From positions 62,001 through 126,000 of the forward strand of contig CAWELM010000009.1 of assembly GCA_963809815.1 (NCBI GenBank): 64,000 nt of DNA, read 5' to 3'. Each line of letters begins with the position of its first letter. Within the stretch, counting starts at the first letter, position 1. A program made the position numbers and the translations under genes. Of this stretch, positions 1 through 8,809 are shown one piece after another. The notes beneath the pieces are model-generated. The model made no database searches, was not told where the DNA came from, and saw nothing but the letters and a program-made list of their open reading frames with translations. The DNA is from CAVVJA01 sp963809815 (GTDB lineage: Bacteria > Actinomycetota > Actinomycetes > Mycobacteriales > Jatrophihabitantaceae).

Positions 1-533
1 CTAGCCGACACTCGTGAACTAGACGTCACCTCGACAACCGGTGACTGGCCGTTCGACCGTCGATGCGGCATTGGCTCGACCAAGATAACTGCTGTCTGCG
101 CCGTCGGTTGCCAATGTGCCGAGCGCGCAGATGAGCGGATGGACGGACGACAACTTGCGGGGCCGGACGGCCGCATCAGTCGTGCGACACCATCTCCGCC
201 GTCGACCGCACTGTGCCGACCTGTTCGACGACGATCTGGACGTCGTGGCAGACCGGTAGGACGTCGCGGCGCGTACCGCGCGCGAATTTCTTGCGGACTA
301 TTTGCTGGTCAGGCGCCGCCAGCCGCGGACGTGACTGTTCGCGTGTGCGTCGGGCTGAACCATGATGTCTGCGGCTAAGGCCGCCCACCCGGTGATCCGG
401 TGCGGGACACCTTGTCGTATGGACGGGCAATGATGCGAGGCATGACGAGTTCGGCGGCCCTGAGGCGCTGGACCGCTACCGCTGCCCCGACCGTGGCGGG
501 CCCGGCTGATCTTGTCCGGGTCGCCGGGGGCAA
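1..533. other. No recognisable gene
   Basis: Short open frames exist on both strands, but none carries a recognisable motif or a convincing ribosome binding site with actinobacterial codon bias. It may be gene debris or intergenic DNA. Confidence 0.5.
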
Positions 534-977
534 TCAGGGCGGCGGCGTGTTGGACTCCAGCGCGCTAGCCGAGGCCCGGCGGATCGTGCCCGCACCGCTG
601 ACCAGGGCCCTCCGCCACGGCACAACCCCCTCGATCTCCGTTTCCAGCGAGAAGCTCAGGAACGTCCTGATCACGACGATCAGCCCCAGCACCAGAACAT
701 TGGTGAGGGTCGGCGCGACCGCGACTGTGTGAATCAGGTCGGCCGCGACCAGGACTTCCAGCCCAAGCAAGAGGGTCCCGCCGAATGCCTGGCGCAATAC
801 CAGATAAGCCCTTGCCGACCAGCCGAACCGCCGCCCCGCCGCCACCGCGAGCACGAACGACCAGACCACGCCGGCCACCAGAATCGCGGCTCCCAGCGCC
901 TCGAAACCCTGGGCAACGTGCTCCATCAGCTCAGTGAACGTCGCACCCGACGCCTCGGCAGCAACCGCAGCGAGCAT
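534..977 (-). CDS. DUF1622 family membrane protein
   Basis: A small integral membrane protein of about 147 residues. Three hydrophobic segments are visible (roughly residues 28-50, 65-90 and 95-115). The stretch TLLLGLEVLVAADLIHTV, followed by IRTFLSFSLE and PWRR, is the hallmark pattern of DUF1622, a bacterial membrane family of unknown function. Two adjacent starts (GTG at 980, ATG at 977) are possible; ATG is chosen. The gene stands alone with no partner close by. The family has no established activity, so no role is assigned. Confidence 0.8.
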   Translation of the reverse strand: MLAAVAAEASGATFTELMEHVAQGFEALGAAILVAGVVWSFVLAVAAGRRFGWSARAYLVLRQAFGGTLLLGLEVLVAADLIHTVAVAPTLTNVLVLGLIVVIRTFLSFSLETEIEGVVPWRRALVSGAGTIRRASASALESNTPPP

Positions 978-2197
978 CACACGCCCCTGCCCCGCATGCC
1001 ATCCCCTCAGCTAACCCAGCAAGCCGACAAGCAGTCTCTCACCGCCAAGGCACGTCCGGTGTTCACCTACCGACCCCTGCGCAAACTGGCCAGCACACCG
1101 TCGTGGTCGAGCACCAGGACCAGCGATGCACGGGTCGGGCACCGTCGACCAAACTGAGCACGGCGTCACGGATGTAGCCGGCGCAGAACGCCAGGGGTGA
1201 CCTCAGCTATCCCCGCTCGGCGCGCATACATTACCGCTATGACCGGCCCCGGCCCGTGAGCGAGATCCCGAACGAAACGACGCGCATCAAGATCGCGATC
1301 CACAACGCGAACCTCGACACGGACGGCTTCATCAACGCCCTGGCCCAGTTCATAACTGACCGGCCGTGGACGGACCCCGGACATTCGGCTTGTCATGGCC
1401 TTCGAGCCACCGACCCCAGGCGATGACAACCATCCGTGACCCGGTGTCGGTCTCAGCGGTAGCCACAGCAACCCCGGAGCTCCCTGAGAGACTCGGGGGC
1501 GCCGCGTCGGGCGCAGGACGGCTCACAGGACCGCGAGCGAGGTCCTCACCGACCTTGGGTGTGGAAGCTTCCACCGTTGACGCCTCGTCACTGTGCCCGG
1601 CCGAGCAGACCGCGCAGCCGGGCGACCCGTCGCGGCTCGGCGGCCTCGGCCGGCACAGAACCCGGCGGCAACGACCGCCTCCGGTCCTGCTGCGCGTCCT
1701 CGAAAGCCGCGCAATCCGCGAGATAGGCGATCGTTTCGCTCGGCCTGTGGCCACGTAGCTCACTTTCGAGCGGCCACTCGACGCGGCTCGGCGGCGCGTT
1801 CGTCAATGGACGCCTCACGGCCGGGGCTTCTTCAGCAGGTTAACCGAGCTCGCCGGCAAGGTGATCTTCCCAGCGACCTTCGACAACGAGCGCTCGCCAG
1901 ATGATCTTGATGTGTTCGATTCTCGTCATCCGCTCAATTGCCGAATAGGCCTTTGAGATGATCAAGCGGCCCGGTTCCGGCTGGCCGAAACAAGCACATG
2001 CACTGCAGTCCGCGGGAGGCCGGTTCTGACGTGCACCGACCGGGCGAATCACCATGATCCGGTGACGCGTGTTCACCTGTCTGGCGGCAAGCCTGGCAGT
2101 GCGCCTCCTGGCAGGAATTTCTGCAGCGTATTGACATGGGCGAGCCCGCCTGGGCTGCTGCCGGGCGGGGCTCCAACCGAAGAGAGATGCACAGATC
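978..2197. other. Gene-poor stretch with no confident gene
   Basis: Overlapping six-frame ORFs look like high-GC noise. One 56-codon + frame (GTG 1256 to stop 1426) encodes a plausible peptide start (VSEIPNETTRIKIAIHNAN) with balanced composition, but I do not recognise it. It may be a fragment of a lost gene. Confidence 0.4.
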
Positions 2198-2961
2198 ATG
2201 GCAACGGCAGTCAGGTACGACGAGTTCGGCGGAGTCGACGTGTTGCGGGTCGATGAGGTGGAACGCCCGGTGGCCGGGGGACGGGCAGGTCCTGGTACGA
2301 GTGAAGGCGGCCGGCATCAACCCCCTCCCAGGCCGAGCTGGTCCTGGTCGAGGCCGGCAACCTCACGCGCAAACCGGAGAAGGTCTCGTGGGGAGGCGGC
2401 CGGCGGCCTGTTCGTCGCCGGCGCGACCGCGTGGGGCGCGGTACACGCCGTCCAGTCCAAACAGGGCGAGACCGTCGTCATCTTCGGAGCCGCCGGGGGG
2501 TCGGCTCGCTCGCCGTCCGGCTCGCGCGCGGTACCGGGGCCGCGGTCATCGGCCTGGTGAGCAAGACCAACCACGAGTGGTTGAAGAGCCACGGCGCGAT
2601 CCCGGTCGCGTACGGTGACGGCGTCGCGGACCGGATCAGGGCCGCCGCGCCCAGCGGCGTGGACGCCTTCATCGACACCTACGGCGACGGGTACGTCGAG
2701 CTGGTCCTCGCCCTCGGCGTCGCGGCCGAGAGGATCGACACCATCGTCGATTTCGCGGCCGCCGGGAAGCACGGGGTGAAGACTGACGGAGGGACAGCGG
2801 CTGGGCCGGGTGCCAAGGTGCTCGCCGAGCTGGCCGGTCTGATCGCCGACGGACACCTCGAGGTGCCGATCGCGAACGTCTACCCGCTGGCGCAGGTCCG
2901 CGAGGCCCACACCGAGCTCGAACGCCGCCACACCCACGGCAAGATCGTCCTCAGGCCCTAG
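2198..2961 (+). pseudogene. NADPH:quinone oxidoreductase, frameshifted
   Basis: Remnant of a medium-chain zinc-independent alcohol dehydrogenase / quinone oxidoreductase. The start MATAVRYDEFGGVDVLRVDE lies in one frame. The substrate-domain piece GQVLVRVKAAGINP lies in a second frame. The middle (WGAVHAVQSKQGETVVIFGA, the Rossmann entry) is back in the first frame, and the rest (AAVIGLVSKTNHEWLKSHGA to HTHGKIVLRP at the stop) lies in a third. At least three frame changes separate a 5' end and a 3' end that are both recognisable. The total length, about 254 codons, is shorter than the roughly 310 of the family, so internal deletion is likely too. Confidence 0.8.
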
Positions 2962-3068
2962 TAGCAGTACAAGCCTGCCCGAGCGGCTACGCGTCAGCCC
3001 CCGCCGCCGGGCCTTCCAGCATCCGGTCCCAGCGCATAGCCCGGGATCGCGGACGACAGGAGTTCGAG

Positions 3069-3497
3069 ATGAGCGAGGCGCTCGACTGGAACGCGAAGAC
3101 CATCGCGGAGTTCCGAGCGAACGAGGGCACGGTTGGCGGGAACTTCGAGGGCGCTCCGATGGTCCTGGTGCATCACCGCGGCCGCAAAAGCGGGCGGGAG
3201 TACGTCAACCCGGTGATGTACCTCCGGCACGACACCGAGCCGGGCATCATCTACGTCTTCGCGACCAGGGCTGGAGCACCCACGAACCCGGACTGGTATC
3301 ACAACTTGACCGCCGCCGGTGACGGCAGTGTCGAACGGGGAACCGAGACATACAAGGTGACCGTCCGCGAATTGACCGGCGCTGAACGCGACCGCATCTA
3401 CGCCGAGCAAGCGCGGCGGTACCCAGGCTTCGCCGAGTACGCACGCCAAACTGCTGGAGTCCGCACGATTCCTGTGCTCGAACTGAGGCGGGCGTAG
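3069..3497 (+). CDS. Nitroreductase/deazaflavin (F420)-dependent oxidoreductase, DUF385 family
   Basis: A 142-residue protein matching the DUF385 / Ddn-like family, which binds coenzyme F420 (deazaflavin) in actinobacteria and reduces quinones, nitro compounds or similar acceptors. Diagnostic pieces are GAPMVLVHHRGRKSGREYVNP (around residues 28-48), the segment ending in NPDWYHNLTAAG (around 78-89), and the C-terminal YPGFAEYARQTAG..IPVLEL. Length is normal for the family. An AGGAG sequence lies just upstream of the ATG. It follows the broken quinone oxidoreductase by about 100 bases, so the two may once have served a related redox job; that is inference. Intact in this window. Confidence 0.88.
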   Translation: MSEALDWNAKTIAEFRANEGTVGGNFEGAPMVLVHHRGRKSGREYVNPVMYLRHDTEPGIIYVFATRAGAPTNPDWYHNLTAAGDGSVERGTETYKVTVRELTGAERDRIYAEQARRYPGFAEYARQTAGVRTIPVLELRRA

Positions 3498-4004
3498 CCA
3501 CTATCGCGACAACCGCTAAATCGGGTCCGAGTGGAGGGCCCGTCCGGAATGCTGTGTGCCGCCATGGCTAGTTGATGTTGAGTCGGTCTCCGTAGGCCAT
3601 GGCGAGTATTCAGGATGTTCTTCCAACCCGTTGATCTTGCCGGTGGGATTGGAATGGTTGGGCCGGCTTCCCTAATGGTGAGTTAGACGATCTTCATCGC
3701 GTCAGGGCCCTTGGGGTGTGTTACCCGGGGGGTCCGGACGGAGGCGGTGGCCTTGAGTCTGGCTTTACGCCGTCCGGTCAGCGGCCGAGTCGTTCGTTTG
3801 GTCGTCAGGTGCGGTAGCTGCCGTGGCGGAACTCGTCGACGAGCGCTGGGTGAGAGGGGGACCAGTTCAGATCCGTTCGGGCTTTGGCCGGCCCAGTGCT
3901 GCCGCCCGGTGCCGAGCACGATCAGGTTGCCGGCGTCGTCGCGGGGTGAGCTGAGAAGTACCCCGGGCACCCCGCCGCCACCGTCGCCGGAGACGACGCC
4001 GGAG
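3498..4004. other. Intergenic, no gene seen
   Basis: No ORF with recognisable content. The right edge of this stretch marks the end of the duplicated block, where similarity to the 43 kb copy stops. Confidence 0.4.
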
Positions 4005-4008
4005 ACGA

Positions 4009-4089
4009 TCACGCCGCGACCTCCCACCGGCCCTGCGCGGAGCCATAACGGAGCAGTTCGCTCGGGCGGGAGCCGTCAACCGGGCTCAT
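4009..4089 (-). pseudogene. MFS drug transporter N-terminal stub, copy A
   Basis: An ATG start followed by 26 codons (ending GRWEVAA, then TGA). Copy B at 43.3 kb continues past the same point into IILGSCRAGIDSTVV, which is the first transmembrane segment of EmrB/QacA-type (DHA2) MFS exporters. Here a two-base difference creates the stop and the transporter body is gone. It lies downstream of, and on the same strand as, the oxidoreductase, suggesting an ancestral regulator-oxidoreductase-exporter cluster. Confidence 0.6.
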
Positions 4090-4193
4090 GTCGCCTGGCT
4101 GAGCGCCGTATCTGGTGTCACTGGCCGAACCTCCGTGTGGGTCCCGGCGGCATGTTCCGAGCGGCTGGCTTGGCCGCTGCTGCGCCCGCGCCG

Positions 4194-5099
4194 CTAGTTG
4201 AGGGTGAGGATGATGCGCTCGTGGACGCGGCCGCTTTCTAGTTGCCGGTGGGCCTCGGCGGCCTGTTGCATGGGTATGGATTGGCGCGCCCGCAGGCGGA
4301 GCCGGCCATCGGCCAGCAGGGCGATTGTCTCATCCAGGGCACCGGGGGCACGGTCGGGCGTGGGCTCAGACAGCGTGACGCCGAAGTCAGCGGCGGCTGG
4401 GTCGGACAGGGTGATGACCCGCTTGGGCCCGCCGGCCAGGGCGATCGCGTCGGCCAGGACACCCTGGCCGGCCGCGTCGAACACGGCGTCCACCGCGCCC
4501 AGCGCGCGGACCCGGGCGACCACGCCCGCGCCATACCGCACCGGCGTCGCTCCCAACTCGCGGGCGAGCGTTTCGTCGTGCTCGCTGACCGCGCTGATCA
4601 CCCTGACTCCCCGGGCGACCGCGAGCTGCGTCGCGATGACGCCGACCGATCCGCCGCCGCCGAACAGCAGCAGCGTCTCACCGCTCTTGACGTTCAGCTG
4701 CCGCAGCACACCGACGGCCGCCTCGGCCGAGCTGGGCAGCGCGGCCGCATCGATCCACGACACGGTGTCCGGCTTGCGGGTCCAGATCGAGGCCACCGCG
4801 TACTCGGCGTAGCCGCCCAGGCTGAACAGCAGGGCCGTGACGGCGTCGCCGGTGGACGTGCCGGTGACACCGGGCCCGACCGCGTCGACGGTGCCTGCGG
4901 CCTCGAAGCCGAGCACGGCGTTAGGGGGCAGCGGGATGGCCTTGAGATAGCCGGCGCGCAGGGCGAGATCGGTCGGGCTGATGCCGGCGGCCTTGACCTT
5001 GATCCTGATCTGTCCCTCACCCGGTTCGGCCACCGGGACCCCGGCCCACTTCAGTACGTCAGGCGGTCCGTACCCGGTCATCACAACCGCGTTGGGCAT
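4194..5099 (-). CDS. NADP-dependent quinone oxidoreductase-like protein, copy A
   Basis: A 301-residue zinc-independent medium-chain dehydrogenase/reductase. The N-terminal GroES-like domain shows EGQIRIKVKAAGISPTDLAL (around residues 28-47). The nucleotide-binding Rossmann domain shows TLLLFGGGGSVGVIATQLA (around 140-158), and the C-terminus has the usual AAEAHRQLESGRVHERIILT. Zinc ligands of true alcohol dehydrogenases are absent, as expected of quinone reductases. The product should reduce a quinone or enone with NADPH in the cytoplasm; the substrate is unknown. It is preceded by two palindromic sites matching one over the marR start, so MarR repression is likely. A near-identical copy lies at 43438-44343 (about 20-25 residue differences counted by eye). 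Confidence 0.88.
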   Translation of the reverse strand: MPNAVVMTGYGPPDVLKWAGVPVAEPGEGQIRIKVKAAGISPTDLALRAGYLKAIPLPPNAVLGFEAAGTVDAVGPGVTGTSTGDAVTALLFSLGGYAEYAVASIWTRKPDTVSWIDAAALPSSAEAAVGVLRQLNVKSGETLLLFGGGGSVGVIATQLAVARGVRVISAVSEHDETLARELGATPVRYGAGVVARVRALGAVDAVFDAAGQGVLADAIALAGGPKRVITLSDPAAADFGVTLSEPTPDRAPGALDETIALLADGRLRLRARQSIPMQQAAEAHRQLESGRVHERIILTLN

Positions 5100-5181
5100 G
5101 GCAGTTCCTTCCAGGTGGCGGCCTCGGCATGGTCGCGAACGGCAACGTCAGCGTGTTCGCTGTACGCTGCTTCTCCAACAT

Positions 5182-5221
5182 ACGTGACACGTCACCTAAT
5201 GGTCAACATGACGTGTCACGT
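5182..5221. promoter_or_regulatory. Probable MarR operator pair upstream of oxidoreductase A
   Basis: Two 13-base arms, ACGTGACACGTCA (5182-5194) and TGACGTGTCACGT (5209-5221), are exact reverse complements separated by 14 bases. Each arm is itself near-palindromic (GTGAC-NN-GTCAC core). They sit about 85 bases upstream of the oxidoreductase start. A related site covers the start codon of the adjacent marR gene, and the whole arrangement is conserved in copy B. Confidence 0.7.
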
Positions 5222-5416
5222 AATTGTCGACCGGGGAAGGCCGCCGACGTGCCGGGTCGCCTGAGCCGGCTTCCCAGGACCGGGACATGCGGACGCCAGG
5301 TCCGGCCTGGGCCCGCCAGGCTCGCTGCCGCGGAAATAGCGGCTGGCGCGTCGCGCGCCGGTTCCTGGCGCGGCGATTGCCCGCTCCTGATTCCAGGTGC
5401 CAGGGGCAGCGATCCG

Positions 5417-5944
5417 TCAGTCCTTCGCCGGGTGCCAGCCGACGGGCGGCGGGAGCGAGCCCTGCTCGATGATGTTGGCGTACACGCTTTCCAGCGCCTC
5501 GCTGAGCGGCCCCACGAGGGCGGCCGGCAGGCCCCCGAAGAACAGGCGCCGGACAAGATCCACGTGCCCGGGTGCCGCTTCCTCCAGCGCCTGCCGCCCG
5601 CGCCCCGTGAGAGTCACCTCGGTGACCCGCCGGTCGGCTGCGGACAGGCCGAACGTCACGAGGCCTCGAGCGCTCATCCGCCGCACGTGGTGCGACACCC
5701 GGCTGCGCTCCCACCCGATCTGCGCGGCTAGCACGGTGATCTGCATCCGCCCCCCGTCGGCGACACTCAGCGCCGTCAGCACGTCGTAATCGGGCAGCGA
5801 CAGGCCACTGTCCGCGAGGAGCTGGCGATTCATCTCATACGCCAGGCGCAGCTGAACCCGGATATAGGCCAGCCACGCCCGCCGCTGGTCCACGTCGAGC
5901 CATCCGCCGGCGGGCTCCAGGCCGGTCTTGCCGTTACGTGACAT
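5417..5944 (-). CDS. MarR family transcriptional regulator, copy A
   Basis: A 175-residue winged-helix repressor. The MarR core is clear: LAYEMNRQLLADSGLSLPDYDVLTALS region, recognition helix region WERSRVSHHVRRMSARGLV (around residues 78-96), then the wing ADRRVTEVTLTGRGRQALEE. The start at 5944 is chosen because the copy-B protein has the same start and length; longer upstream extensions are not conserved. The start codon lies inside a GTGACATATCAC palindrome, pointing to autoregulation. The ligand is unknown; family members commonly sense phenolics, drugs or oxidants. It is on the same strand as, and upstream of, the oxidoreductase, separated by about 317 bases. Confidence 0.9.
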   Translation of the reverse strand: MSRNGKTGLEPAGGWLDVDQRRAWLAYIRVQLRLAYEMNRQLLADSGLSLPDYDVLTALSVADGGRMQITVLAAQIGWERSRVSHHVRRMSARGLVTFGLSAADRRVTEVTLTGRGRQALEEAAPGHVDLVRRLFFGGLPAALVGPLSEALESVYANIIEQGSLPPPVGWHPAKD

Positions 5945-5949
5945 ATCAC
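5938..5949. promoter_or_regulatory. Palindrome over the marR A start codon
   Basis: GTGACATATCAC is a near-palindrome that includes the marR start codon on the minus strand. It matches the half-sites upstream of the oxidoreductase and is conserved at 45192-45203 in copy B. Autorepression by MarR is the simplest reading. Confidence 0.6.
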
Positions 5950-6370
5950 TAACTTTATCGCCACACCCGCCGCGCGTCCCAGTGATCGACACGAGCGCGT
6001 ATCCGTGGGCTGTGTTGAGCCCGCCGGTGGGGAGTATGAGGCGCCCGACCACGAGGCGGCCGGCTACGGCGAGCAGACCGGCGGCGCGCGCCAGTCCGGC
6101 CACGTTCGCAGCCTTGTGGTCCTACGGCGACGTCAGGCAGCAGGCCGACGCCATCTTCGACCGGCTGCAACCGGCGTCATGCCGTGCGACGGCGCCTGGC
6201 CGCCTATCGAACATTGACCTGTTCCAACGCTGGGTCGGCGCCGGCAATGGAGCTGACGTGGCCCGATCGAGCGGTGCCGCTCCGGCGCAATCCGGCTGCC
6301 CGACTTGGCCGTCGGAATACCGTTTGGTGTCGGGTTCGTTGAGCTGCACGTTCGGAAGGTACCTGAGGCG

Positions 6371-6493
6371 ATGAAGGTCCGGAACTCGTTGAAGTCGCTC
6401 AAAGGGAAAGACGGTGCCGTTGTCGTCCGGCGGCGCGGTCGTGCCGTTGTGGTGAACAAGAAGCACCCGCGATGGAAGGTGCGCCAGGGCTGA
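6371..6493 (+). CDS. rpmJ: 50S ribosomal protein bL36, cysteine-free type
   Basis: A 40-residue protein, MKVRNSLKSLKGKDGAVVVR and onward through NKKHPRWKVRQG, is the bL36 family. It lacks the four zinc ligands (Cys/Cys/Cys/His) of the zinc-containing form, so it is the C-minus (type B) paralogue. In other bacteria that form replaces the zinc form under zinc limitation. The ATG at 6371 is chosen because the family begins here; the 22 upstream in-frame codons are not conserved-looking. No clear Zur box was found. It stands alone, away from the main ribosomal protein operons, as is typical for this paralogue. Confidence 0.93.
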   Translation: MKVRNSLKSLKGKDGAVVVRRRGRAVVVNKKHPRWKVRQG

Positions 6494-6581
6494 GGTTTGC
6501 TAGCTGAGTGGATGCCGCTCGTGGCGCGCGCCGGTTGCGCGTATCCGCCTGGGGGCCCATGCGGGCCATGGGCGGAGGGGG

Positions 6582-8417
6582 TTGTGTTTCGGAGGAGGGG
6601 GTCGGACCGCGATGAGGCAGCCTGCAGGCGGCCCTGAGGGGGTTGACGTAGCTGGTTTTTCTCCGCGGTCCTCGGCCGGGGGCAGCGGGGCAGCTTCGCA
6701 GCAGGCTCAGGCCGGGCGCAGCCCGGTGCTGGACGCAGCGCAGGTTGAGGTGTTGCGCAGCTACGGCGGTGAGCATGAGATGGCCGCGGGAGACGTGCTG
6801 TTTGCCGACGGGGATGTGACCTATGACCTGATCGTGCTCCTGGCAGGTGAGGCGCGGATCGTTGAGCGCCGAGGTCAGCCGGGCGAGACGGTTATCGCGA
6901 CGTATGGCCGGTCGCAGTTCCTGGGCGAGATCGGGCTGCTCACCGGCCAGCGGGCTTACCTGAGCGCGGTGGCGAGCACGGCCGGACGGGTGCTGCGCGT
7001 TCCGGTGGAGCGGGTGCGGGTGGTCATGGCGCAGGAGCCAGGTCTTAGCGAGCTGATCCTGCGGACGTTCCTGCTTCGGCATTCGATCTTGACCGGCCGC
7101 GGCTCGGGTCTGACGCTGATCGGATCCCGGTTTGATGCCGGCACTCGGCGGCTGTTGGAGGCCTTGGCGCGCAACCGGCTGGCGTCGAGGTGGCTGGAGC
7201 TGGAGGGATCACCTGAGGCCGAGGGGATGCTGCGCGAGCTGAATGTGCCCGTCGGGGACCTGCCGCTGGTCGTAGTGCCGGGCGGCCCGTTGCTGAGGAA
7301 TCCCGGCAGCCGCGAGTTGCTCGATGCGCTGGGCATGTCCGGCCCGAGCGACCCCGATCTGTCCGGCGTGTGCGATCTGCTGGTGGTGGGAGCTGGTCCC
7401 GGCGGTCTGGCGGCCGCCGTGTACGGCGCGTCCGACGGGATGGCGACGGTGCTGGCCGAGGACACCGCGCTGGGCGGCCAGGCGGGTACGTCGTCCCGAA
7501 TCGAGAACTACCTGGGCTTCCCGGCGGGCCTGTCCGGGGAGGAGCTGGCCGCGCGCGCGGCCTTGCAGGCCCAGAAATTCGGCGTACGCATCAAGCTGGG
7601 GTCGAAGGCGGTGTCGCTGTCATCAGACTCCGGTGTGCACCGGGTCAGCTTCGACGACGGCGATGCGATCACCGCGAAGTCGGTCATCATCGCGACCGGG
7701 GCGCGTTACAACCGGCTGCCCCTAGACCGGCTGGCCGAGTTCGAGGGCGTCGGCGTCTACTACGCGGCCACCCAAATGGAGGCCCAGGCCTGCCGTGCTG
7801 ACCCGGTCGCGATCGTGGGCGGCGGCAACTCCGCCGGCCAGGCCGCGCTGTTCCTGAGCCGAAACAGCGCCCAGGTGCACGTCATCATCCGGGGGGAGAC
7901 GCTTGAGGCTTCGATGTCGCGCTACCTGATCGATCAGATCGAGCGGAACCCGCGCATTACCGTCACGCCCCGAACGCAAGTCACCGCGCTGCTCGGGAAA
8001 GATCAACTAGAGGGCGTCGAGCTGCTGGACACCGGCCGGCAGGGAAGGTCAGTACTGGCAGTGCGCGGCCTGTTCGTTTTCATCGGCGCACAGCCCAGCA
8101 CCCAGTGGCTGGCGGGCCAGCTCGCCGAAGACACCCGCGGGTTCCTCCTCACTGGCAGCAACATCCCGCAAGCTCACCTCGACGACAGGGACCACGTGCC
8201 GCTGTTCCTGGAAACCAGCCGGCCAGGGATCTTCGCCGTCGGCGACGTCCGCAGCGGGTCAGTCAAACGGGCCGCGACCGCCATCGGAGAAGGCTCGATG
8301 GCGGTGCGGCTTGTCTTCGAACGCCTCCAGGCCACCGGGAGTGCGGTCACCGATCCGCCCCGCGCCGACGGAGAACGTCGCAGCGCCCCACTGACCATGA
8401 CGCCCAGCCAGACATGA
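6582..8417 (+). CDS. cNMP-binding / thioredoxin-reductase-like FAD fusion protein (first paralogue)
   Basis: About 611 residues (a start at 6612 is also possible). Domains in order: a CRP-type cyclic-nucleotide-binding barrel (about residues 45-175, with FLGEIGLLTGQRAYLSA in the phosphate-binding cassette position); a small Trx/glutaredoxin-like linker (about 185-255, ending LLRNPGSRELLDALGM); then a thioredoxin-reductase-like flavoprotein. The latter has FAD motif VVGAGPGGLAAAVYGAS, GGQAGTSSRIENYLGFP, ATGARY, NADPH motif IVGGGNSAGQAALFL and a C-terminal FAVGDVRSGSVKRAA. The CxxC that should precede the NADPH motif is replaced by AATQ, so classical thioredoxin reduction is not expected. No DNA-binding domain follows the cNMP barrel. 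A paralogue closes the chaperone operon at 36273-37962. Function is inferred: a ligand-gated flavoprotein in redox stress. Confidence 0.88.
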   Translation: MCFGGGGRTAMRQPAGGPEGVDVAGFSPRSSAGGSGAASQQAQAGRSPVLDAAQVEVLRSYGGEHEMAAGDVLFADGDVTYDLIVLLAGEARIVERRGQPGETVIATYGRSQFLGEIGLLTGQRAYLSAVASTAGRVLRVPVERVRVVMAQEPGLSELILRTFLLRHSILTGRGSGLTLIGSRFDAGTRRLLEALARNRLASRWLELEGSPEAEGMLRELNVPVGDLPLVVVPGGPLLRNPGSRELLDALGMSGPSDPDLSGVCDLLVVGAGPGGLAAAVYGASDGMATVLAEDTALGGQAGTSSRIENYLGFPAGLSGEELAARAALQAQKFGVRIKLGSKAVSLSSDSGVHRVSFDDGDAITAKSVIIATGARYNRLPLDRLAEFEGVGVYYAATQMEAQACRADPVAIVGGGNSAGQAALFLSRNSAQVHVIIRGETLEASMSRYLIDQIERNPRITVTPRTQVTALLGKDQLEGVELLDTGRQGRSVLAVRGLFVFIGAQPSTQWLAGQLAEDTRGFLLTGSNIPQAHLDDRDHVPLFLETSRPGIFAVGDVRSGSVKRAATAIGEGSMAVRLVFERLQATGSAVTDPPRADGERRSAPLTMTPSQT

Positions 8418-8809
8418 CAAACCAGATGCCAACAATCGAAGCGATCCTGATCGTGACGGAGATTGTCGGCATGTGGCCGAGGGCGGCGACGCCGGCATGG
8501 GGCGCGCCATCATCCAGAGCCACTTCGCCTCAGACATCGGCGCGCGGGCGCCATGTCGACTGACCTAGCGCCACCACGAACCTACGGCCCGTTCGAACGG
8601 CCGCCACCAAGCGATGCACCGGGCGTTTCGTCAAGCTGGTGTTACTGCCGAAGCCGCGGTCGTCGACGCTGGAATCCCCGCGTCGAGGTCGCGCCAGGAT
8701 GTCGTGATGTTTCAGGCCGATGGCTCGGCGCGCCAACCCCGGTGTCACGCCGGTCGTGATCTGCTTCTCGGGCGAGTGCGTTGCGTAGTCGATGGGTTCG
8801 GCGGGTTCG

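Larger units (their letters stand above)
4005..5970. repeat. Duplicated MarR-oxidoreductase block, copy A
   Basis: About 1.97 kb that is nearly identical, in the same orientation, to 43253-45225. It spans the stub of an MFS transporter, a quinone oxidoreductase, the operator region and a MarR regulator. The left boundary falls in codons after GRWEVAA of the MFS stub; the right boundary falls a few dozen bases upstream of the marR start. Copies differ by scattered substitutions and a few small indels, so this is an old duplication or two separate acquisitions of related DNA, not a fresh assembly duplicate. Confidence 0.9.
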
